Shown here: piece after piece, positions 1 to 7,082 of the stretch | Position numbering within the stretch: the stretch's first letter is position 1 | How the letters are laid out: the number at the start of each line of letters is the position of its first letter | From: a bacterium | Lineage (GTDB): Bacteria; Bacillota; Clostridia; Oscillospirales; Acutalibacteraceae | Length of the DNA: 26,669 nt | Assembly: GCA_004560045.1 (NCBI GenBank) | Contig: SFWF01000015.1 | Coordinates: 1-26,669 of the forward strand | Direction of reading: 5' to 3' | The notes under the pieces: generated by a model | Seen by the model: only the letters and a program-made list of their open reading frames with translations | Database searches by the model: none | Told to the model about the DNA's origin: nothing | Translations under genes and position numbers: made by a program

Positions 1-92
1 TTTACGTGTACCGCAACTCCGCTGCCTGCGGGAACATGAATCGCAATAACTATTTTTGATATATCAAAATTGGTGTTTAGAAAATTTCGCAT
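1..92 (-). CDS. AraC-family transcriptional regulator, N-terminal fragment (runs off the window)
   Basis: Reading leftward from an ATG at 92 there is an open frame of 30 codons that leaves the window at base 1. A strong ribosome binding site (AAAGGAG) lies just upstream at about 101-107. The peptide contains HVPAGSGVAVHV, which resembles the start of the cupin sensory domain in clostridial AraC-type regulators. The gene is divergent from the glycyl radical enzyme at 214 and has its own promoter at 116-144, so it is probably the local regulator of that operon. Only the first 30 residues are visible, so the family call is an inference; the DNA-binding domain is outside the window. Confidence 0.55.
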   Translation of the reverse strand, partial: MRNFLNTNFDISKIVIAIHVPAGSGVAVHV

Positions 93-115
93 AAAATCGC
101 TCCTTTCTAAAAAAT

Positions 116-144
116 ATTATAATATTTTGTTTTGATTTAGTCAA
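116..144 (-). promoter_or_regulatory. Sigma-A-like promoter for the AraC fragment
   Basis: On the minus strand a -35 box TTGACT (139-144) and a -10 box TATAAT (116-121) are separated by exactly 17 bases, close to the sigma-A consensus. It reads toward the ATG at 92. A nine-base direct repeat TTTTGTTTT occurs at 125-133 and 149-157. It could be a regulator site, but it is low-complexity. Confidence 0.7.
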
Positions 145-162
145 GTTGTTTTGTTTTATATA

Positions 163-190
163 TTTACATTATACTTGCGTTTAATATAAT
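163..190 (+). promoter_or_regulatory. Sigma-A-like promoter for the glycyl radical enzyme operon
   Basis: TTTACA (163-168) and TATAAT (185-190) are separated by 16 bases. Transcription would begin near 197, leaving a leader of under 20 bases before the ATG at 214. The ribosome binding site GAAAGGGG lies in that leader. The promoter is back to back with that of the divergent AraC gene. Confidence 0.7.
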
Positions 191-213
191 AAAATCAGAA
201 AGGGGAATGCTCT

Positions 214-2445
214 ATGCTTTATGTTGGAAAAGAAAGCTATGAATATATTAAATCAAAATACGTCCGTCCCACCGCTCCGGTAGAACGCTTTAACCGTTTT
301 CAGCGTGCCGACGATATCTATGAGGAGAATTCGGGTCTTGCTCCCGATAAAATCTACGAGGGGATAAAGGAGCTTTTTGATAAAACAAAAAACGAACCTC
401 ACCCCGTATGTAAAGCAAAAGCCTTCGCCTACGTTCTGGACAGTACCCGTATAAACTGCGATATAAGGGACCGCTATCCTGCCATCAATATGATCGACCG
501 TCCTCTTCATAAAATTATTATAAACGAGTGGAGTCGCGAGGTCTTCGACGAAAAGCTTCACGAAATCGCCCCAATAAGGCACCTTTACGAATCAAACGGT
601 GTCTGCACCACCTGGCCCGACTACGATCACTCTGTTCCCACCTGGAAGGATATTTTTTCTTTAGGCTTTAAGGGCCTTCGCGACCGCGCCGAAAATATTC
701 GAAGCAATCTGCAAAAGGAAAGACCCTTAACCGAAGAGGAAGCCGCCTTTTTCAGCGGCATAAAAATAACCTACGACGCTATTATCCGCTTTGTGAAAAG
801 ATGCAGGGCGCAGGCCGAAAAGCAGAATAATTTCCGACTTGCCGCCGCCCTTAAAAATGTAGGTGAAAAAGCCCCCGAAACCTTCTATGAGGCGGAGCTT
901 GTCGACTATATCTACTTTATGCTCTGCGAGCATGTTCAGGGCCTTCAGGTGCGCTCCCTTTCGGGCTTTGACGACGAGCTTTATCCCTTCTTTAAGTCAG
1001 ACCTTAAAAAAGGCGTTACCGAAGAAGAACTAAGGGTAGAGCTTGCCTTCTTCTTTGCGCAGTTTGCCGCAATAGATAACTATTGGGGTCAGCCCGTCTT
1101 TATCGGCGGCACCAAAGAGGACGGAGGTAGCCTTGTAAACGAGCTTTCCTACCTTTTCCTCGAAGTTTACGATAAAATGGGTATACATAACCCCAAGGTG
1201 CAGATAAAGGTTGGCAAAAACACGCCTAAGCCTTTCCTGGAAAAAGCCCTCGATATGGTTCGCCGCGGAAACAACTGCATTGTTTTCGTAAATGACGAGC
1301 TTATCCAAAAATCTCTTATCTCCCTCGGCGCCACCCCCGAGCAGGCCCGTACCGCCGACGTTAAGGGCTGTTATGAATATGCCGTAAAGGGAGCCTACAG
1401 CTCGGGTATGAACTATTTTAACCTTGTAAAACCTATAGAGTTTATTTTTCACGAGGGTAAGGACGGACTAAGCGGAGCAGATTTCGGTCTTACTCCGCCC
1501 GATCTCGGCAGCCTTGATACCTTCGACGAATTTTATAACGAATATAAGCGTCAGCTAAAGTACCATATCGGAAAAATAATGGAAACGGTAAACGTATATG
1601 AGGATTATCTTGCATATATCAACCCTCAGTCTATGCTTGCCGCAACCTGCGACCATAACCTTTATGCCGCAAAAGACCCTCTTGAGGGCGGCGCGGTCAA
1701 GAACAGCACCACGATGGCTTTCGGATTTTTAGGCGACGCCGCAGATAGCCTCGCGATGATAAAAAAATACGTTTTCGATAAAAAGCTTCTGACCTTATCC
1801 GAGCTTAAAGTCGTTCTCGATAATAACTTTGAGGGTAACGAAGAGCTTCGCCTCCTTTTTCATAGCGACCCCGATAAATACGGTAACAACCGCGACCTGC
1901 CCGACTTTTTCGCCTCGGATATTGCGGATTTCTGCAAAAGCGTCGTTATCGGTAAGCCTAATGCCAAAAAGCGCGGCGGCTTCTGGATTATTGGCTTCCA
2001 CGTCGCCCGTATGTCCTATACCTTCGGTCTTAAGACCCTTGCCTCACCAAACGGCCGAAGACAGGGGGAGGAGCTTTCCAAAAACTGCTCTGCCTCTATG
2101 GGTCAAAATAAAGAGGGCCCCACCTCTGCTGTTCTTTCGGTCACTAAGATAAACGCCCTCGGCGTCCCCGGTGACGTCAGCTTAGACCTCGGAATTCATC
2201 CCACCACCGTTAAGGGTGACTTGGGACTTCGGTCTATGTACTCTCTGCTTATGACCTTTATTGACCGTGGCGGTCACGCGGTGCAAATAAACGTCTTCGA
2301 TGCCGAAACCCTTCGTGCGGCGCAGAAGAACCCCGAAATGTATTCCGATCTTCAGATCCGCGTCTGCGGCTGGAACGTACTATGGAACAATATCAATAAA
2401 ACCGAGCAGGACGGCTTTATCCGTCAGGCGGAGAGTTTGGTGTAA
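214..2445 (+). CDS. PFL-like glycyl radical enzyme, subclass unassigned
   Basis: A 743-residue glycyl radical enzyme of the pyruvate formate-lyase-like superfamily. These enzymes use a protein glycyl radical to make a thiyl radical that starts C-C, C-N, C-O or C-S cleavage. The catalytic cysteine motif is KGCYEYA, with Cys386 and the Glu388 expected in eliminase-type members (PFL itself has two adjacent cysteines). The C-terminal radical loop reads RVCGW, with Gly719 as the likely radical site. The length is somewhat below the 780-850 usual for the family. The start is fixed by GAAAGGGG before ATG 214. No radical-SAM activating enzyme is visible in the window, although one is often adjacent. 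EamA transporter and SGNH hydrolase genes follow in the same direction. The superfamily call is secure; the substrate is unknown. CYE in place of the more common CVE argues against a confident choline-lyase, diol-dehydratase or hydroxyproline-dehydratase call. Confidence 0.9.
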   Translation: MLYVGKESYEYIKSKYVRPTAPVERFNRFQRADDIYEENSGLAPDKIYEGIKELFDKTKNEPHPVCKAKAFAYVLDSTRINCDIRDRYPAINMIDRPLHKIIINEWSREVFDEKLHEIAPIRHLYESNGVCTTWPDYDHSVPTWKDIFSLGFKGLRDRAENIRSNLQKERPLTEEEAAFFSGIKITYDAIIRFVKRCRAQAEKQNNFRLAAALKNVGEKAPETFYEAELVDYIYFMLCEHVQGLQVRSLSGFDDELYPFFKSDLKKGVTEEELRVELAFFFAQFAAIDNYWGQPVFIGGTKEDGGSLVNELSYLFLEVYDKMGIHNPKVQIKVGKNTPKPFLEKALDMVRRGNNCIVFVNDELIQKSLISLGATPEQARTADVKGCYEYAVKGAYSSGMNYFNLVKPIEFIFHEGKDGLSGADFGLTPPDLGSLDTFDEFYNEYKRQLKYHIGKIMETVNVYEDYLAYINPQSMLAATCDHNLYAAKDPLEGGAVKNSTTMAFGFLGDAADSLAMIKKYVFDKKLLTLSELKVVLDNNFEGNEELRLLFHSDPDKYGNNRDLPDFFASDIADFCKSVVIGKPNAKKRGGFWIIGFHVARMSYTFGLKTLASPNGRRQGEELSKNCSASMGQNKEGPTSAVLSVTKINALGVPGDVSLDLGIHPTTVKGDLGLRSMYSLLMTFIDRGGHAVQINVFDAETLRAAQKNPEMYSDLQIRVCGWNVLWNNINKTEQDGFIRQAESLV

Positions 2446-2446
2446 C

Positions 2447-3355
2447 GTGCAAAAATTAAACCTTAAAACAATTTTACTTTCTCTTATAGTTATGGCGCTT
2501 TGGGGCTCTCTTTTTCCCTGCATAAAACTTGGCTATGCCGCCTTCTCCATAGATTCCGCCAACGTTCCCAATATAATTATGTTCGCAGGAATGAGGTTTT
2601 TACTTTGCGGTGGGGTAGTCTCGGCAATAGCCCTTGTAAAAAGGGATAAAATCGCTGCCCCAAAAACCAAAAACGTATTTTTGATCCTTTTTATAGGCCT
2701 TTTCGCAATTATTCTTCATTATGTCTGCACCTACGTAGGGCTTGCCTTAACCGACGGTTCGAAAACCGCCCTTTTAAAGCAGCTCGGCTCTCTTTTATAC
2801 GTTTGTCTGGCATTTCTGTTTATAAAAAGGGAAAAATTCAGCATCTATAAAATTATCGGCGGTATAGTCGGATTTTGCGGAATTATTGCAATAAATCTTA
2901 CCTCTTCGGGGGTCAACTTTTCGGTAGGGGATATTCTGATAATCGGAGCTTCGGTCTGTACCGTCGTTTCGGGAATTCTTACGAAGAATATCGCAAGAGA
3001 TAATTCTCCCTTCTGGATAACCGGCATATCTCAGCTTTTCGGCGGAGCAGTTCTCGCAACAGCGGCGCTGATTATGGGAGGAAGCTTCTTAAGCTTTAAT
3101 TTAAACGCCGCACTCATTTTCGGCTATATATGCACCGCATCCACCGTTGGCTACATCCTCTGGAACTATATTTTAAAGACCTCAGACCTTTCAAATATGT
3201 TCATCATAAAATTTGCCGAACCTCTTTTCGCCTGCCTTTTCTCGGCGGCACTTCTCGGGGAGGATATATTTAAACTGCAGTACCTCGCCGCCTTTATTCT
3301 GATTTCGACGGGAATTATTCTCGGCAATAGGTCTGCGAAGGCATTAACGAAATAA
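2447..3355 (+). CDS. EamA/DMT-superfamily transporter
   Basis: A 302-residue integral membrane protein with about ten hydrophobic segments arranged as two EamA repeats. The first helix carries MALWGSLFP. The last helices carry EPLFACLFSAALLGE, typical of the final part of drug/metabolite transporters. I chose the GTG at 2447, one base after the upstream stop. It puts the N-terminus directly at the first membrane segment and lets GGCGGAGAG within the end of the GRE gene act as ribosome binding site. A longer in-frame reading from 2300 would overlap the GRE by about 145 bases and add a basic non-membrane stretch, so I reject it. It is translationally coupled to the GRE and probably moves a substrate or product of that pathway. 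Direction and solute are unknown. Confidence 0.85.
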   Translation: MQKLNLKTILLSLIVMALWGSLFPCIKLGYAAFSIDSANVPNIIMFAGMRFLLCGGVVSAIALVKRDKIAAPKTKNVFLILFIGLFAIILHYVCTYVGLALTDGSKTALLKQLGSLLYVCLAFLFIKREKFSIYKIIGGIVGFCGIIAINLTSSGVNFSVGDILIIGASVCTVVSGILTKNIARDNSPFWITGISQLFGGAVLATAALIMGGSFLSFNLNAALIFGYICTASTVGYILWNYILKTSDLSNMFIIKFAEPLFACLFSAALLGEDIFKLQYLAAFILISTGIILGNRSAKALTK

Positions 3356-3395
3356 GAAAAGTTTTTTACATTATTAATGAGGAGACGTGATAAAA

Positions 3396-4046
3396 ATGAA
3401 GAAAATACTTTTAATTGGTGATTCAATAAGACAGGGCTATGATAAATATGTAAAAGCCGCCCTTAAGGACTCCTTTGAGGTGGTTTATCCAAGCGAAAAT
3501 TGTATGTTTGCTCAGTACATATACCGAAGTCTTCACAACTGGAAAGAAGCCTTGAATTTAGGAGACGAGGTTGAGCTTATACACTGGAACGCAGGTCTTT
3601 GGGACACTTTAGAGCTTATAGGCGAAGAGGGAAGTGACGGTGAACTGACGCCTCCGGAAATATATGCATTTTATATTGAGCGAATCTGCAAAAGAATAAA
3701 ATTTCTTTTTCCAAAGGCAAGGGTTATCTTTGCAACCTCCACACCCGTTCAGGAGGAGCTTTTTAATAAAACTGTTGCGATAAGAAGGAATGAAACCACT
3801 CGAAAGTATAATGAAATTGCAGTAAAAATCGCAAAAAGCTACGGCTTTTTCATAGACGATCTTTATTCGGTGGTAGAGACTGCCCCAAAAACTTATTATT
3901 CTGACCTTACTCATCTCTATACCCCGGAGGGTACTTGCCTGCTGACAAACGCGGTGATCAAATCGATTTGCGGTGTTACAGGCACTGATTTTACAGAGTT
4001 TAGCATAGCAAACTTTGAAGAAGTCAAAGAGATTTTAGGAATATAA
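3396..4046 (+). CDS. SGNH/GDSL-type hydrolase
   Basis: A 216-residue protein of the SGNH esterase/acyl-hydrolase fold, with no signal peptide, so cytoplasmic. Block I is GDSIRQGY with nucleophile Ser10, block III is HWNAGLWD with Asn65, and block V is DLTHLY with Asp170 and His173 as the rest of the triad. A GTG at 3387 would lie only two bases from the GAGGAG ribosome binding site (3379-3384), so the ATG at 3396 is preferred. It is the third gene in the unit starting with the glycyl radical enzyme, 40 bases behind the transporter, and is closed by a terminator. By context it may remove acyl or acetyl groups from a carbohydrate. That is an inference, and the substrate is not readable. Confidence 0.8.
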   Translation: MKKILLIGDSIRQGYDKYVKAALKDSFEVVYPSENCMFAQYIYRSLHNWKEALNLGDEVELIHWNAGLWDTLELIGEEGSDGELTPPEIYAFYIERICKRIKFLFPKARVIFATSTPVQEELFNKTVAIRRNETTRKYNEIAVKIAKSYGFFIDDLYSVVETAPKTYYSDLTHLYTPEGTCLLTNAVIKSICGVTGTDFTEFSIANFEEVKEILGI

Positions 4047-4054
4047 TAACAAAT

Positions 4055-4090
4055 GCCGAGAAACGGGTGATCCGTTCCTCGGCGTTTTTT
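4055..4090 (+). terminator. Rho-independent terminator of the GRE-EamA-SGNH unit
   Basis: A 12-base-pair stem with one mismatch (4055-4066 with 4072-4083) closes a five-base loop and is followed by T6 at 4085-4090. It lies between convergent genes. On the minus strand the tract after the stem (ATTTGTTATT) is weaker, so it may serve both sides but is best for the plus strand. Confidence 0.88.
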
Positions 4091-5275
4091 CTATTCCTTT
4101 TTAAGCCTGTCTGCAATAATAAGCGCGGCTCTTTCTCCCATCTGACAGCAGTTTCCCGTCACTCTGTAGGAAGCCATAGCCTCGCGGGAGCCCGAAATGC
4201 ATCTTCCTGCCACGATAATTCCCTCATATCCTTTAGGAACGAGGGCGCGGAAGGGTATCTCGTAGGGTAGAACCTTAAAGCAGTGCTGACCCTTGTTGCT
4301 TTTTGTATGAAGGTCGGCTCCGAAGGTAACCTTGGCTACCGCGTCGGGAAACTCTGCACCCGATAAAATATCTTCGGTAGACATTCTGTATTCCCCGATG
4401 ATCCTCCTCGATTCTCTGACTCCGAGAACTCCCGAAGATGCCACAAGCTCCAGCTCCTTAAATTCTTCATCGTACGCCGTCAGCAACTCGAAGGCCTCTA
4501 TCATCTGTCGGCGCCCCTCGACGGTTGCCCGACCTATCTCCTTTGCGGAAAGGGGATCGTGCTCGTACATATGGGTAAACTGAACGACTCCGAAATGAGA
4601 ATTGGGTACGGGAATAAGGTAGGGTACCTTAAAGGGGATCTCCTTGCCTGCTTTTTCGTAAACGGCGTTCAGCTTTTCGTATATCATAAGTCCGTCCTTA
4701 TACTTTTCGGGAATATTTCCCACGATGAACATTAAGGTCATTCCCTGACAAACGGTATAGTCTCCATCCTCTCCAAGCTCAAAGTGACAGCCGGCCGAAG
4801 CGGCAACGCTTCCGTCTCCCGTACAGTCGAAAACGTATTTCGCCTTTGCCGCAAACCTTCCGCCTATGTTTTCAAAAACTACTCCGTTTACACTTTTGTT
4901 ATCGAAAAGGGTTCTTGAGAAATTGGTGTTAAAAAGGACCTCTACCCCTGCCTCGCAGGCCTTCTTATCGAGAATATGCTTCATATATTCGTAGTTAAAG
5001 CTCTCGTTCCAAAAGCCGCCCCACTGTCCCTTTTCCTTTAGGGCATCGATAAGCTCTTTGAGTAAGCCGTCTTTGTTTTGGTGGTCGAAAAGGGGGTTCA
5101 TAAACCCCGTTGTCCAGGCACCGCCTAAACAGTTGCTTTTTTCAATAAGCAGGGTCTTAAGTCCCTGCCTTCCGAGGGTGATTGCGGCACTGCAGCCCGC
5201 AGGCCCTGCGCCTACTACGATAACGTCGTATTCGCCGTATATCGGCGTGGTTAAATTTTCGGTTATATGTTTCAT
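4091..5275 (-). CDS. FAD-dependent oxidoreductase (PF12831-type)
   Basis: A 394-residue flavoprotein. The N-terminal FAD-binding motif GAGPAGCSAA covers about residues 22-31, with GxGxxG intact. YVFDCTGDGSVAA, in the middle, and the C-terminal segment IIVAGRCISGSREAMASYR are typical of the FAD_oxidored family. Members are often found near carbohydrate-degradation and AraC genes, but few have known reactions. The open frame extends upstream to 5410. However, the ATG at 5275 has an AGAGGAGGT ribosome binding site, and the extension would cross the promoter region, so 5275 is the start. It is divergent from an AraC gene and shares a symmetric promoter region with it. Substrate unknown. Confidence 0.85.
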   Translation of the reverse strand: MKHITENLTTPIYGEYDVIVVGAGPAGCSAAITLGRQGLKTLLIEKSNCLGGAWTTGFMNPLFDHQNKDGLLKELIDALKEKGQWGGFWNESFNYEYMKHILDKKACEAGVEVLFNTNFSRTLFDNKSVNGVVFENIGGRFAAKAKYVFDCTGDGSVAASAGCHFELGEDGDYTVCQGMTLMFIVGNIPEKYKDGLMIYEKLNAVYEKAGKEIPFKVPYLIPVPNSHFGVVQFTHMYEHDPLSAKEIGRATVEGRRQMIEAFELLTAYDEEFKELELVASSGVLGVRESRRIIGEYRMSTEDILSGAEFPDAVAKVTFGADLHTKSNKGQHCFKVLPYEIPFRALVPKGYEGIIVAGRCISGSREAMASYRVTGNCCQMGERAALIIADRLKKE

Positions 5276-5299
5276 ATGGTGACCTCCTCTTTTAACCCA

Positions 5300-5328
5300 A
5301 TTATCATATAAAGTCTTGCATAATGCAA
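5300..5328 (-). promoter_or_regulatory. Promoter of the FAD oxidoreductase
   Basis: On the minus strand a -35 box TTGCAT (5323-5328) and a -10 box GATAAT (5300-5305) are 17 bases apart. The -35 box is one arm of the palindrome at 5316-5328, whose other arm is the -35 box of the divergent promoter. Confidence 0.65.
5316..5328. promoter_or_regulatory. Operator-like palindrome TTGCAT-A-ATGCAA
   Basis: A perfect six-base inverted repeat around a single A. Each arm is the -35 hexamer of one of two divergent promoters. A protein bound here would shut both genes, and a regulator bound beside it could choose between them. The function is inferred from position. Confidence 0.55.
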
Positions 5329-5344
5329 TTGATAAAGTTATAAT
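5316..5344 (+). promoter_or_regulatory. Promoter of the AraC gene at 5377
   Basis: TTGCAT (5316-5321) and TATAAT (5339-5344) are separated by 17 bases. It overlaps the minus-strand promoter face to face, so RNA polymerase could occupy only one of the two at a time. Confidence 0.7.
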
Positions 5345-5376
5345 AAAAATGGATAAAATTAAAGTGAGGTAATACT

Positions 5377-6108
5377 TTGATACAGGGTTTAAAGGTGGTC
5401 TTTTGTACATATTTTAAAAATATTGAAAAATTTCGCTATAAAAGCGAGACCTACGGGGAATACGTTGCCTTCTGTCTTATGAAAGGAAGCTTCCGCTATA
5501 GTATCGGAGACGGTGAAGAACGGATATCAGCGGCCCCCGATGCGGTCATCTGTCCGCCGAAAACCGCCTTTAAAAGGGAGACCGCAGAGCCCTGCGAGCT
5601 TTGTATGATAAAGTTCACCTGCACCGAGCCTTTCGAGCTTTCGTCACCTTTTTCCTTCGACGTTGCCCGTTTTATTTACAATATGGAAAAGCTCAAGGAC
5701 TGTGTTTTTTGCTCCGACAATCTAACCGAAACACACCGTCATTTCTGTAACGATACCGTCTATATGCTTTGCGAAGAGTCGACCCGCGTATCTGTCGTAG
5801 ACTGTGCCATAAGCTATATTAACGAAAATTGCACCAAAAATCTTAGCATTTCGGAACTTGCGGCAGCGAGCGGATTTTCTGAGACGCATTTTATAAATCT
5901 TTTTAAAAAGCAAACGGGGGACACCCCGAAAAATTACCTTATAAAAGCCCGACTGCGTCTTACTAAGCAAATGCTCTGCTCGTCGGATAAGAGCATAGGC
6001 GAGATTGCGGAAGATTGCGGATTTTCCGACGAATATTATTTCTCGCGGCTTTTTAAAAAATATGAAGGGCAGACACCCTCAGCCTTCAGAAGACAAAACG
6101 GCGGATAG
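5377..6108 (+). CDS. AraC-family transcriptional regulator
   Basis: A 243-residue regulator. The N-terminal half looks like a cupin-type sensory domain (GDGEERISAAPDAVICPP). From about residue 140 to the end there are two helix-turn-helix motifs of the AraC/XylS type: ISELAAASGFSETHFINLF and IGEIAEDCGFSDEYYFSRLF. The start is a TTG at 5377, six bases after AGTGAGGT. It is probably cytoplasmic and sugar-responsive, and it is the likely regulator of the divergent FAD oxidoreductase. It is convergent with the next AraC gene, with only about 60 bases and no clear terminator between them. Confidence 0.9.
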   Translation: MIQGLKVVFCTYFKNIEKFRYKSETYGEYVAFCLMKGSFRYSIGDGEERISAAPDAVICPPKTAFKRETAEPCELCMIKFTCTEPFELSSPFSFDVARFIYNMEKLKDCVFCSDNLTETHRHFCNDTVYMLCEESTRVSVVDCAISYINENCTKNLSISELAAASGFSETHFINLFKKQTGDTPKNYLIKARLRLTKQMLCSSDKSIGEIAEDCGFSDEYYFSRLFKKYEGQTPSAFRRQNGG

Positions 6109-6170
6109 AATGCCCACACACCGCTTGAAAGGGACGGCGCCATAAGAAGGATCGTGCGTTTTATGGGAAA

Positions 6171-6941
6171 CTAAGGATCGACGATATTTCTCCTTTGATA
6201 CTGCTTCGGGGAGGAGCCTGTTTCCGCTTTAAAGGCCTTTGAAAATGCGCAAAGAGTGTCGAAGTTAAGGGCTTCGGCAATCTCCGCCATAGTCATTTCG
6301 CCCTCGTCAAGCAATAAGCATGCATGGTTTATTCTAAGTCGGTTTCTGTACTGAATAGGCGGCATACCGATGCTTTTACCGAATATTCTTCTTAGCTGAG
6401 AAGGACTTAAGGCGCAAAGTCGTGCAAGCCTTTCGGTCGAAAAGGGCTCGCAGAAATTTTTCTCGAGATATTCTGTTGCCGCCTTGATCTTCGGATCGAT
6501 CCTTCTTTCGCTCGTTATAAAGCAAAGAAACCTCGAGATCAGGGCATAGACCGTAAAGTCGTCGGCGGGAGAGAGAAAAGCGGAAATAAGCTTTGGAAAA
6601 TCCTCTGCTATCGCTCTGCTTGCAAACGACGGAATTAAGGTGGGACACTCGGGCATAGTGGGAAGGTCTCCGAAAAGCTGGAATTCAACCTGATGGCACC
6701 GAGCTTTTTCGCTTATAATACTGTATTCGTAAGAAGCTCCTTTAGGCAAAAACACCGAATCTCCTGTTTTTGCAAAAAATTCTCCTTTTGTCGTTTTGTA
6801 ATGAAATTCACCTTCGATCACCGACATAAAGGAATACTTTTTTCGGTTTTCGACCGCAAGCCTGCGCAAAAACGGCGAGTGTGAGATCGCCGTGAGGCAT
6901 TTTATACCGATTCCGATATCGGGTAAAGCCGTGCAGTTCAA
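6171..6941 (-). CDS. AraC-family transcriptional regulator
   Basis: A 256-residue regulator with an N-terminal cupin-like domain (GDSVFLPKGASYEY) and a C-terminal AraC DNA-binding domain from about residue 150. The two helix-turn-helix motifs are ERLARLCALSPSQLRRIFG and MAEIAEALNFDTLCAFSKAF. The start is a TTG at 6941 behind AAAGGAGGG, with good spacing. This is the second AraC gene here with a TTG start. It diverges from the GH39-like glycosidase, whose promoter carries a helically phased direct repeat, so it is the probable activator of that gene. Confidence 0.9.
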   Translation of the reverse strand: MNCTALPDIGIGIKCLTAISHSPFLRRLAVENRKKYSFMSVIEGEFHYKTTKGEFFAKTGDSVFLPKGASYEYSIISEKARCHQVEFQLFGDLPTMPECPTLIPSFASRAIAEDFPKLISAFLSPADDFTVYALISRFLCFITSERRIDPKIKAATEYLEKNFCEPFSTERLARLCALSPSQLRRIFGKSIGMPPIQYRNRLRINHACLLLDEGEMTMAEIAEALNFDTLCAFSKAFKAETGSSPKQYQRRNIVDP

Positions 6942-6962
6942 AAGAATCCCTCCTTTTTGCTT

Positions 6963-6991
6963 ATTTTATCATAACCGCGGTAAGACTTCAA
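6963..6991 (-). promoter_or_regulatory. Promoter of the AraC gene at 6941
   Basis: On the minus strand TTGAAG (6986-6991) and TAAAAT (6963-6968) are 17 bases apart. The -35 box is six bases from the first copy of the direct repeat at 6997, so the same protein could control its own gene. Confidence 0.55.
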
Positions 6992-6996
6992 GCAAA

Positions 6997-7026
6997 TGCG
7001 CGAAAACTGCAAATTTTTGCGCGAAA
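6997..7026. promoter_or_regulatory. Phased direct repeat, likely AraC-type binding site
   Basis: The nine-base sequence TGCGCGAAA occurs at 6997-7005 and again at 7018-7026, 21 bases start to start, or two helical turns. The nearer copy ends six bases before the -35 region of the glycosidase promoter. Two same-direction half-sites next to a poor -35 box is the usual layout for an AraC-family activator. Confidence 0.65.
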
Positions 7027-7032
7027 GCTATC

Positions 7033-7061
7033 TGTTAAGGTAGCTTTAGAAATGCTATAAT
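7033..7061 (+). promoter_or_regulatory. Promoter of the GH39-like glycosidase
   Basis: A consensus -10 box TATAAT (7056-7061) has only a weak -35 match, TGTTAA (7033-7038), 17 bases upstream. A good -10 with a poor -35 fits an activator-dependent promoter. Confidence 0.6.
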
Positions 7062-7082
7062 GAGGAAAAAGGAGGCTTTTTT

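Noticed and set aside
2300..2446. Upstream extension of the EamA gene
   Set aside because: It would overlap the GRE gene by about 145 bases and add a basic segment ahead of the first membrane helix; the GTG at 2447 explains the protein better.
5276..5410. N-terminal extension of the FAD oxidoreductase with a hydrophobic segment
   Set aside because: The extension covers the divergent promoter region and the start of the AraC gene, while the ATG at 5275 has a strong ribosome binding site.
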